Source of the DNA: UBA1479 sp040216635 | Lineage (GTDB): Bacteria; Pseudomonadota; Alphaproteobacteria; Rhodospirillales; Casp-alpha2 | Direction: 5' to 3' | Assembly (NCBI GenBank): GCA_040216635.1 | Contig: JAVJOU010000001.1 | Span: 1 to 64,000 of the forward strand | DNA: 64,000 nt | Shown here: one piece after another, positions 8,491 through 19,014 of the stretch | Layout of the letters: every line of letters begins with the position of its first letter | Numbering within the stretch: the stretch's first letter is position 1 | Program-made: the position numbers and the translations under genes | The notes under the pieces: model-generated | Database searches by the model: none | What the model was told of the DNA's origin: nothing | What the model saw: the letters and a program-made list of their open reading frames with translations, nothing else

Positions 8491-9096
8491 ATGGCAGAGC
8501 AACGAAACGAACAAGGTCAGGGACGGGGCCCGCGCGGTCGGCGTGGTGACCGTGACCGCGGACCCGAGAACCGCGAAGATTCGGAACTGACAGACAAGCT
8601 GGTGCACATCAACCGTGTGGCCAAGGTGGTCAAGGGCGGACGCCGGTTCTCGTTCGCGGCCCTGGTGGTCGTCGGCGACGGCAAGGGCCGTGTCGGTTAC
8701 GGTTCGGGCAAGGCCCGCGAAGTGCCGGAAGCCATTCGTAAGGCGACGGATGCCGCCAAGCGCAACATGATCCGTGTGCCGCTGCGCGAAGGCCGGACTT
8801 TGCATCATGACATCGCCGGCCGCTTCGGCGCCGGGCGGGTGATCATGCGTTCGGCCCCTCCGGGTACGGGCATCATTTCGGGCGGCCCGATGCGCGCCGT
8901 GTTCGAAACGATGGGCGTGCAGGACGTTGTTGCCAAGTCCATGGGCAGTGCCAACCCCTACAACATGGTCAAGGCGACGTTCGCCGCATTGAAGGAAATC
9001 CAGTCGCCGCGCAGCGTTGCGTCGCGCCGGTCCAAAAAAGTCGGTGACATCGTGCAGCGTCGTGATGACGTTTCCGCCGTGACCGAACAGGCCTGA
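8491..9096 (+). CDS. rpsE: 30S ribosomal protein S5
   Basis: 201 residues. An Arg/Gly/Asp-rich N-terminal extension of about 30 residues precedes the usual dsRNA-binding-like and S5 C-terminal domains (KGGRRFSFAALVVVGDGKGR; then SMGSANPYNMVKATF). S5 works in decoding fidelity and forms the mRNA entry channel with S3 and S4. Confidence 0.98.
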   Translation: MAEQRNEQGQGRGPRGRRGDRDRGPENREDSELTDKLVHINRVAKVVKGGRRFSFAALVVVGDGKGRVGYGSGKAREVPEAIRKATDAAKRNMIRVPLREGRTLHHDIAGRFGAGRVIMRSAPPGTGIISGGPMRAVFETMGVQDVVAKSMGSANPYNMVKATFAALKEIQSPRSVASRRSKKVGDIVQRRDDVSAVTEQA

Positions 9097-9110
9097 TCGG
9101 AACCCTGAAG

Positions 9111-9302
9111 ATGGCAGACAAAAAGACCGTTACAGTCACGCAGACCGGCAGCCCCATCGGCCGCCCGGCTGACCAGCGCGCAACCCTCAAGGGCTTGGGC
9201 CTGAATAAAATGCATCGCTCGCGCGTGCTCGAAGACACCCCTGCTGTGCGTGGCATGATTAATAAGATCAGCCACCTGGTACGGGTCGAGCAAGGCGACT
9301 AA
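9111..9302 (+). CDS. rpmD: 50S ribosomal protein L30
   Basis: 63 residues with TVTQTGSPIGRPADQRATLK and GLGLNKMHRSRVLEDTPAVRG-like text, which is the L30 signature. It is a small 50S protein that is absent in some bacterial groups but kept here. It lies 14 bp after rpsE. Confidence 0.98.
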   Translation: MADKKTVTVTQTGSPIGRPADQRATLKGLGLNKMHRSRVLEDTPAVRGMINKISHLVRVEQGD

Positions 9303-9325
9303 ATACATATATAAGGATCACCGCC

Positions 9326-9883
9326 ATGCGTTTGAACGAAATCAGCGATAACAAGGGTGCGACCCGTCCGCGTAAGCGCGTCGGTCGCGGCATCGCGTCC
9401 GGCACCGGCAAGACGTCCGGCAAGGGCATGAAGGGCCAGAAGTCCCGCTCCGGCGTCAGCCTGCTGGGCTTCGAAGGCGGCCAGATGCCGATCTATCGGC
9501 GTCTTCCCAAGCGTGGCTTCAACAACGCGAACTTCACCCGTGATTATGCGGAGCTGAACGTGGGCCTGCTTCAGGAAGCGATCGACAACAAGCGGATCGA
9601 CGCCAAGAAGCCGTTGACGACGGAACTGCTGGTCGAAGCCGGCGTTGCCAAGAAAAGAAAAGACGGCTTGCGTCTGCTTGGTAAGGGTGAGCTGAAGGCC
9701 AAAGTGACCATCGAGGTCGAAGGTGCCACGAAGGGTGCGATCGCCGCGGTTGAAAAGGCGGGCGGTCAAGTGACGATCAAGGCACCGGCTGCTGTTGAAG
9801 AAGACAAGCCGCAGAAAGCGCCGAAAGGCAAGAATGCACGGCGTGCCGCTGAAAAGAGCGATGCCGGAGACCAGGCCGAATAA
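9326..9883 (+). CDS. rplO: 50S ribosomal protein L15 with C-terminal extension
   Basis: 185 residues, about 40 longer than E. coli L15. The core has the Gly/Arg-rich N-terminus (RKRVGRGIASGTGKTSGKG) and the conserved FEGGQMPIYRRLPKRGF. After about residue 150 comes a charged tail rich in Lys, Ala and Glu. L15 is a late 50S assembly protein. The extra tail, like that on L3, is probably lineage-specific. Confidence 0.98.
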   Translation: MRLNEISDNKGATRPRKRVGRGIASGTGKTSGKGMKGQKSRSGVSLLGFEGGQMPIYRRLPKRGFNNANFTRDYAELNVGLLQEAIDNKRIDAKKPLTTELLVEAGVAKKRKDGLRLLGKGELKAKVTIEVEGATKGAIAAVEKAGGQVTIKAPAAVEEDKPQKAPKGKNARRAAEKSDAGDQAE

Positions 9884-9890
9884 CGAATAG

Positions 9891-9911
9891 GCGGGGGCGT
9901 GCCCCCCGCCG
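9891..9911 (+). promoter_or_regulatory. G+C-rich hairpin between rplO and secY
   Basis: A stem of GGCGGGGGC pairing with GCCCCCCGCC around a two-base centre, in the 42-bp gap between rplO and secY. No T-run follows, so it may adjust read-through or mRNA stability rather than end transcription. Confidence 0.4.
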
Positions 9912-9925
9912 CCGGAGAAGACTGA

Positions 9926-11266
9926 ATGGCATCTGCCGCCGAACAACTTGCCGCCAACGTGAATCTCGGCGCCTTTTCCAAGGCGACGGAATTGAAGAAG
10001 CGCATCTGGTTCACGCTGGGTGCGCTCATCGTTTACAGGCTGGGCACGTTTATTCCGCTGCCGGGTATCGACCCGGTCGTGCTGGAAGAGATTTTCCGTG
10101 CCAACCAGAGCGGCGTGCTGGGCATGTTCAACATGTTCGCGGGCGGTGCCTTGGGGCGGATGACCATCTTCGCCCTCAACATCATGCCGTATATCTCTGC
10201 CTCGATCATTATGCAGCTCATGACGTCGATTTCGCCGTCGCTGGAGCAGATGAAGAAAGAAGGCGAGACCGGCCGTAAGCGGATCAATCAATACACCCGC
10301 TATCTTACTGTTCTGATTTGTCTTTTACAGGCCTACGGCATCGCAATCGGGATCGAAGGCATGTCCGGCAGTCAGGGGCCCGCAGTCCATGATCCGGGAT
10401 ATTTCTTCCGTTTCTCCGTGGTCGTGACGCTCACGGGCGGCACCATGTTCCTGATGTGGCTGGGCGAGCAGGTCACCGCGCGCGGCGTCGGAAACGGCAT
10501 TTCCCTGATCATCTTCGCAGGTATCGTGGCCGAACTTCCGTCGGCCCTTGCCGGCACGTTCGAAATGGGCCGCACGGGCGCGTTGCCGACCGCTTTGATC
10601 ATCGGGATTTTGCTGATGTCGGTGGCCGTGATCGCACTGGTCGTTTACGTCGAACGCGCGCAGCGCCGCATTCTGATCCAGTATCCGAAGCGTCAGCGCG
10701 GCAACAAGATGATGGGCGGCGAAAGCTCCCACCTGCCGTTGAAACTGAACACGGCCGGCGTCATTCCGCCGATCTTCGCGTCCTCGCTGCTGCTGATGCC
10801 GATTACGGTCATCACGTTGTCGGCCGGGCAGGGACCGGAATGGATGAACGCGGCGGCGGCCTATCTGGGCCGTGGCTCCCCCGTCTATATGGGGATCTAC
10901 ATCGGCTTGATCGTGTTTTTCGCATTCTTCTATACGGCCGTCGTGTTCAACGTGAACGACACCGCCGATAATCTGAAGAAGTATGGCGGATTCATTCCGG
11001 GCATCCGTCCGGGCAAGAATACGGCCGAATACCTGGACCGTGTGCTGACCCGTCTGACCTGCGTCGGTGCCCTGTACCTTGCTGCGATCAGCGCCATTCC
11101 TGAGCTTCTGATCTCCAACTTCGGGGTTCCGTTCTACTTCGGCGGCACGTCGCTGCTGATCGTCGTTACGGTGACCATGGATACGGTGACCCAGGTTCAG
11201 TCGCATTTGATCGCGCATCAATATGAAGGCCTGATCAAAAAGCAACGGCTTCGGGGGAGGCGGTAA
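9926..11266 (+). CDS. secY: Preprotein translocase subunit SecY
   Basis: 446 residues with ten predicted membrane helices. The N-terminal ELKKRIWFTLGALIVYRLGTF, the plug-region segment QSGVLGMFNMFAGGALGRM and the cytoplasmic loop QYPKRQRGNKMMGGESSHLP are typical. SecY is the protein-conducting channel of the Sec translocon in the inner membrane. Its location in the spc cluster is standard. Its last base is shared with the adk start (TAATG), suggesting coupling. Confidence 0.99.
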   Translation: MASAAEQLAANVNLGAFSKATELKKRIWFTLGALIVYRLGTFIPLPGIDPVVLEEIFRANQSGVLGMFNMFAGGALGRMTIFALNIMPYISASIIMQLMTSISPSLEQMKKEGETGRKRINQYTRYLTVLICLLQAYGIAIGIEGMSGSQGPAVHDPGYFFRFSVVVTLTGGTMFLMWLGEQVTARGVGNGISLIIFAGIVAELPSALAGTFEMGRTGALPTALIIGILLMSVAVIALVVYVERAQRRILIQYPKRQRGNKMMGGESSHLPLKLNTAGVIPPIFASSLLLMPITVITLSAGQGPEWMNAAAAYLGRGSPVYMGIYIGLIVFFAFFYTAVVFNVNDTADNLKKYGGFIPGIRPGKNTAEYLDRVLTRLTCVGALYLAAISAIPELLISNFGVPFYFGGTSLLIVVTVTMDTVTQVQSHLIAHQYEGLIKKQRLRGRR

Positions 11267-11916
11267 TGAATTTGTTGCTCATCGGCCCGCCCGGTGCCGG
11301 TAAAGGAACGCAGTCCAAGCGGCTTGAAGGCGATTTCGGTATCGTTCAGTTGTCGACCGGCGACATGTTGCGCGCCGCCGTTGCTTCGGGCAGCGAGCTT
11401 GGCAACAAGGCCAAGGAACTTATGGAACGCGGTGACTTGGTGCCGGATGACCTGATCATCGACATGATTTCGGCCCGTATCGACGAAGACGACTGTGCCA
11501 AAGGATTTATCCTGGACGGCTTCCCGCGCACGGTGCCGCAGGCCGAAGCCTTGACCGCCATGCTGTCCGATAAGGGGTTGAGCCTGGATCACGTGATCGA
11601 ACTGTCCGTGGACGACGAAGCCATGGTCAAACGAATCACCGGCCGCTATACCTGCGCCGATTGCGGCAAAGGCTACCACGACGAATTCGAAAAGCCCGCG
11701 AAAGACGGCGTGTGCGATAAATGCGGCAGTTCGGCGTTTTCCCGCCGGGCTGACGACAACGAGGATACGGTGCGTAACCGCCTGGATGCCTATCATGTCC
11801 AGACGGCGCCGATCCTGGCTTACTACAAGAAACAAGGGGTTCTGAAGGACGTTGACGGCATGGCCGACATCGACGTCGTGACGAATCAATTGAAAGGAGT
11901 GATCGGCCAAGCCTGA
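11266..11916 (+). CDS. adk: Adenylate kinase with zinc-type LID
   Basis: 216 residues, long-form adenylate kinase (ATP + AMP = 2 ADP). The P-loop GPPGAGKGT lies at residues 7-15. The LID carries four cysteines as CADC and CDKC pairs, the arrangement that binds structural zinc in many Gram-positive and some alphaproteobacterial enzymes. The DGFPRTVPQA motif is intact. The secY-adk order is common in bacteria. Confidence 0.98.
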   Translation: MNLLLIGPPGAGKGTQSKRLEGDFGIVQLSTGDMLRAAVASGSELGNKAKELMERGDLVPDDLIIDMISARIDEDDCAKGFILDGFPRTVPQAEALTAMLSDKGLSLDHVIELSVDDEAMVKRITGRYTCADCGKGYHDEFEKPAKDGVCDKCGSSAFSRRADDNEDTVRNRLDAYHVQTAPILAYYKKQGVLKDVDGMADIDVVTNQLKGVIGQA

Positions 11917-11944
11917 TCGGTGTGAAAAAGGCCCTGACCCCAGG

Positions 11945-11972
11945 TTGACTTGGGGGCGCAAGTGCCTATAAT
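11945..11972 (+). promoter_or_regulatory. Promoter of the rpsM-rpsK-rpoA-rplQ operon
   Basis: TTGACT at 11945-11950 and a perfect TATAAT at 11967-11972 with a 16-bp spacer, in the 226-bp gap between adk and rpsM. This is the best sigma70-type promoter match in the ribosomal region. It implies that the alpha operon can be transcribed on its own, with an untranslated leader of roughly 160 nt. Confidence 0.75.
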
Positions 11973-12071
11973 CGCGCCTCTTTTCAGGCCCGGCGGATTT
12001 TGAAAATTTACGGCAAATCCGAACGCACGGAATCGTTCGTTGCGACTTTTTTGCCTTGAATACAATGAGTT

Positions 12072-12111
12072 AGAGCAAGTCTGTCTTATAAAGCGACGAA
12101 AGACTTGCTCT
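12072..12111 (+). promoter_or_regulatory. Leader hairpin upstream of rpsM
   Basis: A perfect 11-bp inverted repeat (12072-12082 and 12101-12111) with an 18-nt loop, followed by TGAGTTTTGTTG, 31 nt before the rpsM start. In E. coli the alpha-operon leader folds into a structure bound by S4. No S4 gene lies in this operon as far as the window shows, so the ligand is unknown. The T-rich tail also allows an attenuator reading. Confidence 0.55.
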
Positions 12112-12142
12112 TGAGTTTTGTTGAACGTGAGGAGCGAAAGCC

Positions 12143-12511
12143 TTGGCGCGTATTGCGGGTGTTAATATTCCGACGGCGAAACGGCTGGTCATTGCCTTGA
12201 CCTATATTCATGGCATTGGCGGGACGACGGCGCGGAAAATTTGTGACAACGTCGGGATCCCCCTGGATCGGCGTATCAATGAACTGACGGAAGACGAAAT
12301 CGCGCGTGTGCGTGAAGTCATCGACCGGGACCACCAGGTCGAAGGTGACCTGCGGCGTGAAACGGCGATGAATATCAAGCGCCTGATGGACCTGGGCTGC
12401 TATCGCGGCCTGCGTCACCGTCGCGGCCTGCCCGTGCGCGGTCAGCGTACGCATACCAACGCGCGCACCCGCAAAGGCCCGGCAAAGGCCATCGCGGGTA
12501 AAAAGAAATAA
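12143..12511 (+). CDS. rpsM: 30S ribosomal protein S13, TTG start
   Basis: 122 residues. It begins ARIAGVNIPTAKRLVIALTY and ends with the conserved GQRTHTNARTRKGPAK. The initiator is TTG at 12143, placed 7 nt after GGAGCGA. There is no ATG that keeps the conserved N-terminus, so the weak start codon is real and probably part of expression control together with the leader hairpin. S13 contacts the P-site tRNA and bridges the subunits. Confidence 0.97.
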   Translation: MARIAGVNIPTAKRLVIALTYIHGIGGTTARKICDNVGIPLDRRINELTEDEIARVREVIDRDHQVEGDLRRETAMNIKRLMDLGCYRGLRHRRGLPVRGQRTHTNARTRKGPAKAIAGKKK

Positions 12512-12536
12512 CGGCTTAGGGTCAAGGATTTAAGTT

Positions 12537-12929
12537 ATGGCTAAGGCAGCAGCAGCTCGCCCCCGGCGTCGCGAGCGCAAAAACATCGCTTCGGGCGTGG
12601 CGCATATCAATTCCACGTTCAACAACACCATGATCACCATTTCCGATGCCCAGGGCAATGGCATTGCTTGGTCGTCGGCTGGTTCCATGGGTTTCAAGGG
12701 GTCTCGTAAATCGACCCCTTACGCGGCGCAGGTCGCTGGTGAAGACGCCGGTAAAAAAGCGCAGGAACACGGGATGAAGACCCTTGAGGTCGAAGTCAAA
12801 GGCCCGGGTTCCGGGCGCGAATCCGCATTGCGTGCTTTGCAGGCGATCGGTTTCACGATCACCGCAATTCGCGATGTGACGCCGATTCCGCACAACGGCT
12901 GCCGTCCGCGGAAACGCCGGCGGGTCTAA
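12537..12929 (+). CDS. rpsK: 30S ribosomal protein S11
   Basis: 130 residues with NIASGVAHINSTFNNTMITI and the C-terminal DVTPIPHNGCRPRKRRRV, typical of S11, which lies on the 30S platform near the Shine-Dalgarno helix. A 141-bp gap with G+C-rich inverted repeats follows before rpoA. Confidence 0.99.
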   Translation: MAKAAAARPRRRERKNIASGVAHINSTFNNTMITISDAQGNGIAWSSAGSMGFKGSRKSTPYAAQVAGEDAGKKAQEHGMKTLEVEVKGPGSGRESALRALQAIGFTITAIRDVTPIPHNGCRPRKRRRV

Positions 12930-12971
12930 TCCGCTTCGGGATGCGGGCCATCGGTATCAGATGGCTAGCAC

Positions 12972-13035
12972 CCGGGATCCCGGTCGACATACGGCCTGGG
13001 AAGCTATGTAAACGGGACCGCGCGGCAACGGTCCC
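12972..13035 (+). promoter_or_regulatory. Inverted repeats between rpsK and rpoA
   Basis: Two structures lie in the 141-bp gap: a 12-bp palindrome CCGGGATCCCGG at 12972-12983, and a 7-bp stem GGGACCG/CGGTCCC at 13014-13020 and 13029-13035 with an 8-nt loop. No T-run follows either, so they are more likely mRNA processing or translation elements than terminators. Confidence 0.4.
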
Positions 13036-13070
13036 TGACGAATGGTTCTAGTGAACGCGAGGTCACGGAC

Positions 13071-14087
13071 GTGATTCAGAAAAATTGGCAAGAACTGATT
13101 AAACCGAACAAGCTCGATATCAATCCGGGCGTCGATCCGGCGCGCCAGGCGACGATCGTTGCCGAGCCGCTTGAGCGTGGTTTCGGTCTGACTTTGGGTA
13201 ATGCGCTGCGTCGCATTCTGCTGTCGTCTCTGCAGGGGGCCGCCGTTACTTCTGTGCAGATCGACGGCGTTTTGCACGAATTCTCATCCATCCCCGGCGT
13301 GCGTGAGGACGTGACCGACATCGTTCTCAACATCAAGGCGATGGGGCTTCGCATGGAAGCACAAGGCCCGAAACGGATGACGCTGAAGGCCGAAGGCCCC
13401 TGCGTCGTGACCGCCGGGATGATCGAAACGGGTGCCGACATCGAAGTGATGGATCCGGACCTGGTGCTTTGCCACCTGGACCGCGACGGCAAGCTGAACA
13501 TGGAACTGACCGTGGAAATGGGCAAGGGCTACGTTCCGGCCAGCCAGCACCGCGCCGAAGACAGCCCGATCGGCCTGATTCCGATCGATGCCGTGTTCTC
13601 GCCCGTGCGTAAGGTCGCCTATAAGGTCGACAATACCCGCGTCGGCCAGGTTACGGACCATGATAAGTTGTCCCTGGTGATCAACACCAACGGTGCCGTT
13701 ACGCCGGAAGATGCCGTTGCACTGGCTGCCCGCATTCTGCAGGACCAGTTGCAGTTGTTCATCAACTTCGAGGAGCCGGAACACGCCCGCGAAGAGCAGC
13801 AGCAGGAAGACCTGCCGTTCAACAAGAACCTGCTGCGCAAGGTGGACGAACTGGAACTTTCCGTGCGTTCGGCCAACTGCCTGAAGAACGACAACATCAT
13901 CTACATCGGCGATTTGGTTCAAAAGACCGAAGCCGACATGCTGCGCACCCCGAACTTCGGCCGCAAGTCCTTGAATGAAATCAAGGAAGTTCTGGCGTCG
14001 ATGGGGCTGCACTTGGGCATGGAAATCGCTGCCTGGCCGCCCGAAAACATCGAGGAACTGGCCAAGAAACTGGAAGACCCCTTTTGA
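13071..14087 (+). CDS. rpoA: RNA polymerase alpha subunit
   Basis: 338 residues. The N-terminal assembly domain (GFGLTLGNALRRILLSSLQG; residues 1-235) is joined by a Glu/Gln linker to the C-terminal DNA- and activator-binding domain (LELSVRSANCLKNDNIIYIG). The start is GTG at 13071 after GAGG; no nearer ATG preserves the conserved N-terminus. Its position between rpsK and rplQ is standard. Confidence 0.99.
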   Translation: MIQKNWQELIKPNKLDINPGVDPARQATIVAEPLERGFGLTLGNALRRILLSSLQGAAVTSVQIDGVLHEFSSIPGVREDVTDIVLNIKAMGLRMEAQGPKRMTLKAEGPCVVTAGMIETGADIEVMDPDLVLCHLDRDGKLNMELTVEMGKGYVPASQHRAEDSPIGLIPIDAVFSPVRKVAYKVDNTRVGQVTDHDKLSLVINTNGAVTPEDAVALAARILQDQLQLFINFEEPEHAREEQQQEDLPFNKNLLRKVDELELSVRSANCLKNDNIIYIGDLVQKTEADMLRTPNFGRKSLNEIKEVLASMGLHLGMEIAAWPPENIEELAKKLEDPF

Positions 14088-14098
14088 TCTGACTGAGC

Positions 14099-14153
14099 GC
14101 CGGTGAAAACCCGGCGTCACTTGAAATCAAGAACTTCCCCGAAAAAACGGGGC
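14099..14153 (+). promoter_or_regulatory. Two small hairpins between rpoA and rplQ
   Basis: In the 119-bp gap, CGCCGG pairs with CCCGGCG across GTGAAAA (14099-14116), and CCCCG pairs with CGGGG across six A residues (14138-14153). No T-run follows. They may modulate the rpoA to rplQ ratio, but the sequence gives no direct proof. Confidence 0.35.
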
Positions 14154-14206
14154 GCCTCTGGGGGTAAAATGGCACGCCCGGGCGAAAATCGAAGAAGGAG
14201 CCTGAT

Positions 14207-14635
14207 ATGAGACACCGTAGCGGTTACCGCAAACTCAACCGTACCGCCAGTCACCGTAAGGCCATGTTCGCCAACATGGCGACGTCGCTGATTGCACACG
14301 AACAGATCACCACGACCCTGCCGAAGGCCAAGGAACTGCGCCGTATCGTTGATCGCATGATCACGCTCGGCAAAAAGGGCGCGCTGCACCAGCGCCGCCA
14401 GGCCTTTTCCTTCCTGCGCGACGATGCCGCCGTGGCCAAGCTGTTCGGCGCCCTGGCGGAACGCTACAAGGACCGCCCGGGTGGATACACCCGCGTGTTG
14501 AAGGCCGGTTTCCGTTATGGCGATGCGGCCCCCATGGCCGTGATCGAACTGGTCGATCGTGACCCGGATGCCAAGGGCGCGGAAGACAAAGCCCGCCACG
14601 AAGCGGAAATGGAATCTGCAGACGCCTTGGAATAG
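14207..14635 (+). CDS. rplQ: 50S ribosomal protein L17
   Basis: 142 residues. It starts MRHRSGYRKLNRTASHRKAM and includes YTRVLKAGFRYGDAAPMAVI, both conserved. The C-terminal 20 residues are charged and variable. It is the last gene of the ribosomal block and is followed by a strong terminator. Confidence 0.98.
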   Translation: MRHRSGYRKLNRTASHRKAMFANMATSLIAHEQITTTLPKAKELRRIVDRMITLGKKGALHQRRQAFSFLRDDAAVAKLFGALAERYKDRPGGYTRVLKAGFRYGDAAPMAVIELVDRDPDAKGAEDKARHEAEMESADALE

Positions 14636-14666
14636 GCTGAACGGCTTTCATTAACGAGTTTCCTCG

Positions 14667-14694
14667 AAAGCGCGGCCCCTGGGCCGCGCTTTTT
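14667..14694 (+). terminator. Rho-independent terminator after rplQ
   Basis: AAAGCGCGGCCC pairs with GGGCCGCGCTTT, followed by T residues. It is 32 bp after rplQ and ends the ribosomal protein operon before the protease gene. Confidence 0.9.
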
Positions 14695-14755
14695 CGTTAC
14701 CGGTCTGTTTCCGCGCCGGGGACTTGACCTCGCCACATTCGCGCTCAATCTTGCT

Positions 14756-16254
<1,499 letters not shown>

Positions 16255-16258
<4 letters not shown>

Positions 16259-17571
16259 GCACCTTATTTGAAAGCCAGTCTCCTCGGCCGCTGGCGGACC
16301 GCCTGCGCCCTCAAACCGTTGCCGATGTCGTCGGCCAGGGGCATCTGACCGGCAGTGACGGGTTCATCGGCCGTGCCGTACAATCCGGCAAGCTGACATC
16401 GATCGTCCTGTGGGGGCCGCCGGGCACGGGTAAGACGACTTTGGCGCGTTTGATGGCCGATCACGTATCCCTGCATTTCGAGCCCTTGTCGGCGGTTTTT
16501 TCCGGCGTGGCCGATCTGCGCAAGGTGTTCGAGCGGGCCAAGGAGCGCCGCCGCATGGGGCAGGGGACCTTGCTGTTCATTGATGAAATCCACCGCTTCA
16601 ACAGGGCGCAGCAGGACGGATTTCTGCCTTATGTCGAAGACGGAACGGTGGTGCTGGTGGGGGCGACGACGGAAAACCCGTCGTTCGAACTGAACCCCGC
16701 GCTGTTGTCCCGCGCCCAGGTGTTGGTTCTCAACCGGCTGGATACGGCGGCCCTGGAGGAACTGATGGCCCGGGCGGAAGCGGAATTGGGAAAACCCCTG
16801 CCGTTGGACGGCGACGCCCGTCAGGCTCTTGCCGCCATGGCGGATGGGGATGGGCGGTATCTGTTGAATATGGTTGAAAACCTGGATGCCATGGGTTTCG
16901 AGGGGCCGCTTAATCCCGCCGGATTGGCCGAGGCCGTGCAGAAGCGCATGCCGCTATACGATAAGGGCCAGGAAAGCCATTACAATCTGATCTCGGCCCT
17001 TCATAAGTCATTGCGCGGGTCGGATGCCGATGCAGCCCTTTATTGGTTCGCGCGCATGCTGGAAGGTGGTGAGGATCCGCTTTATATCGCCCGCCGTTTG
17101 GTTCGCTTTGCCTCGGAGGATGTGGGGTTGGCCGATCCCCAGGCTCTGCCGCAGACATTGGCCGCCTGGGACGCCTATGAGCGCCTGGGCTCGCCGGAAG
17201 GGGAGTTGGCTCTGGTGCAAGCCGTGGTCTATCTGGCGACCGCGCCCAAATCGAATGCGGTCTATAAGGCGGAAAAGGCGGCCCGCCGCGCGGCACGAGA
17301 GACCGGCTCTTTGATGCCGCCCAAGCATATCCTCAACGCACCCACCAAGCTGATGAAGGACCTCGACTACGGCAAGAATTACGCCTACGACCATGATGCC
17401 GAAGACGGGTTTTCCGGCCAGGACTATTTCCCGGATGATATGGGCCGCATGCGGTTTTATTCGCCCAAGGAACGCGGATTCGAACGCGAAGTCGGCAAGC
17501 GGTTGGCCTATTGGGATAAACTGCGCCGACAGCGCGGCAACGGGGACGACGGCGGGGCGTCTTCAGGCTAA
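16255..17571 (+). CDS. rarA: Replication-associated recombination protein A (MgsA/RarA)
   Basis: 438 residues of an AAA+ clamp-loader-like ATPase. Walker A is GPPGTGKTT (residues 54-62) and Walker B is LLFIDEIHRF. The C-terminal tetramerization region (SHYNLISALHKSLRGSDADA; RRAARETGSLMPPKHILNAP) is typical. RarA acts at stalled replication forks. The GTG start overlaps the protease stop codon (GTGA), indicating coupled translation. Confidence 0.95.
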
Positions 17572-17620
17572 ATTACCGAAGCCTTGATGGAATCTGGAAA
17601 CCGATGACGGGAGATATGCA

Positions 17621-17998
17621 ATGAAGATGCTGATTGCCGTTGCCATGGGGGGCGCGGTCGGTGCCGTCGGCCGGTTTCTGGTCGTGAATGCCGTCGGCAG
17701 CCAGCTGGGCAGCGGCTTTCCCTGGGGGACGTTTACGGTCAACTTGGTGGGGTCGTTCCTTCTTGGTGCCTTGATCGAGGTCAGCGCCTTGCACTGGTCG
17801 CCGACGCCGGAAATGCGGGCATTTCTGGTGGTCGGGATGCTGGGGGCCTTTACCACTTTTTCGACGTTTTCCCTGGATTCCTACACCCTGATCGAACGTG
17901 GGCAGATTGGGGCCGCTGTCATGTATGTGGGGGGCTCGGTCGTGCTGTGTATTCTGGGGTTCTGGGCCGGGTTAGCGACCCTGCGTCAGGTTTTGTGA
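17621..17998 (+). CDS. crcB: Fluoride exporter CrcB/Fluc
   Basis: 125 residues with four predicted membrane helices. Family motifs GGAVGAVGRF near the N-terminus, NLVGSFLLG and TTFSTFS are present. The protein is a dual-topology fluoride channel in the inner membrane. No fluoride riboswitch is evident in the 49-bp gap upstream. The stop codon overlaps the start of the next gene (TGATG). Confidence 0.95.
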   Translation: MKMLIAVAMGGAVGAVGRFLVVNAVGSQLGSGFPWGTFTVNLVGSFLLGALIEVSALHWSPTPEMRAFLVVGMLGAFTTFSTFSLDSYTLIERGQIGAAVMYVGGSVVLCILGFWAGLATLRQVL

Positions 17999-19014
17999 TG
18001 CCACAGACGCCGACCGATGCGAAGGGGCCCCGCGTTACTGCCGACGAAGACGGCTTGCGTCTGGACCGCTGGCTGAAAATCCATTTTCCCGCCTTGCCGT
18101 TCGGGCAGGTGCAGAAGCTTTTGCGGACCGGGCAAATCCGTATCGACGGGGGCAGGGCAAAGACCGGCACGCGTCTGGAAGAAGGGCAGGAGGTCCGCTT
18201 GCCGCCCAGCCTGCGCGATGGCCAGGATCCGGGTGCCGCCCGCAAGCCAAAGGCACCGAAACGCCCGGTTGAAATCCCGGCGGGCGAAATAAAGGATCTG
18301 CAAGCCCGGGTATTGTTCCGCGATGCGGAAATTTTGATCCTCGACAAGCCGGCGGGATTGGCCGTGCAAGGTGGTTCGGGACTTAGTCGCCACCTTGATG
18401 CCATGCTGGACGGATTAACGTTCGAGGCATCGGAACGTCCGCGTCTGACTCACCGGTTGGACAAGGACACGTCGGGGGTTCTCGTCCTGGCCAGAACGCG
18501 CCAAGCGGCGCGCTGGCTGACGGAAGGGTTCCGCCGCAAGACCATCCATAAGCTGTACTGGGCCGCCGTGGCCGGGGTGCCGGAAATCATTCAGGGGCGC
18601 ATCCGGCTTGATCTGGGAAAAAGCAAGGGGGCAGGCGGCCGTGAAAAGATGAATGCGGAAGCCGAGGACCTGAAACGGGCGGAAACCCTATATCGAATCA
18701 TTGACCGCCTGAGTTCCAAGGCCGCCTGGCTTGCCATGGAGCCGGTGACCGGCCGGACACATCAGCTGCGCGCCCATGCTCTGGCCCTGCAAACGCCGAT
18801 CATCGGTGACGGAAAATACGGAGGCACGGAAGCCTTTCCGGACCTGCCGGTCAAGGTCCGCATGCTACAGCTTCATGCTCGGCGAATCGTTATTCAACGA
18901 CCTTCTGGCGGTGTTACGGACGTGACGGCACCGCTTCCGAATCATATGGCCGAACTATGGAAGGCCCTTGGCTTTACAAAGGATCAATCGGCGGATGAAC
19001 TGTTTGAAGAATAG
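17998..19014 (+). CDS. RluC/RluD-family 23S rRNA pseudouridine synthase
   Basis: 338 residues. An N-terminal S4 RNA-binding domain (GLRLDRWLKIHFPALPFGQV) precedes the RluA-type catalytic domain, which contains the conserved HRLDKDTSGVLVLA motif with its catalytic Asp. These enzymes isomerize uridines in 23S rRNA; RluC would modify positions in domains II and V. ATG 17998, which overlaps the crcB stop codon, is preferred over an in-frame ATG 51 bp upstream inside crcB. Assignment to RluC rather than another RluA-family member is probable, not certain. Confidence 0.9.
   Translation: MPQTPTDAKGPRVTADEDGLRLDRWLKIHFPALPFGQVQKLLRTGQIRIDGGRAKTGTRLEEGQEVRLPPSLRDGQDPGAARKPKAPKRPVEIPAGEIKDLQARVLFRDAEILILDKPAGLAVQGGSGLSRHLDAMLDGLTFEASERPRLTHRLDKDTSGVLVLARTRQAARWLTEGFRRKTIHKLYWAAVAGVPEIIQGRIRLDLGKSKGAGGREKMNAEAEDLKRAETLYRIIDRLSSKAAWLAMEPVTGRTHQLRAHALALQTPIIGDGKYGGTEAFPDLPVKVRMLQLHARRIVIQRPSGGVTDVTAPLPNHMAELWKALGFTKDQSADELFEE

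Noticed and set aside
12040..12066. Second promoter TTGCGA/TACAAT before rpsM
   Set aside because: The 15-bp spacer is short and the site lies downstream of a much better promoter at 11945.
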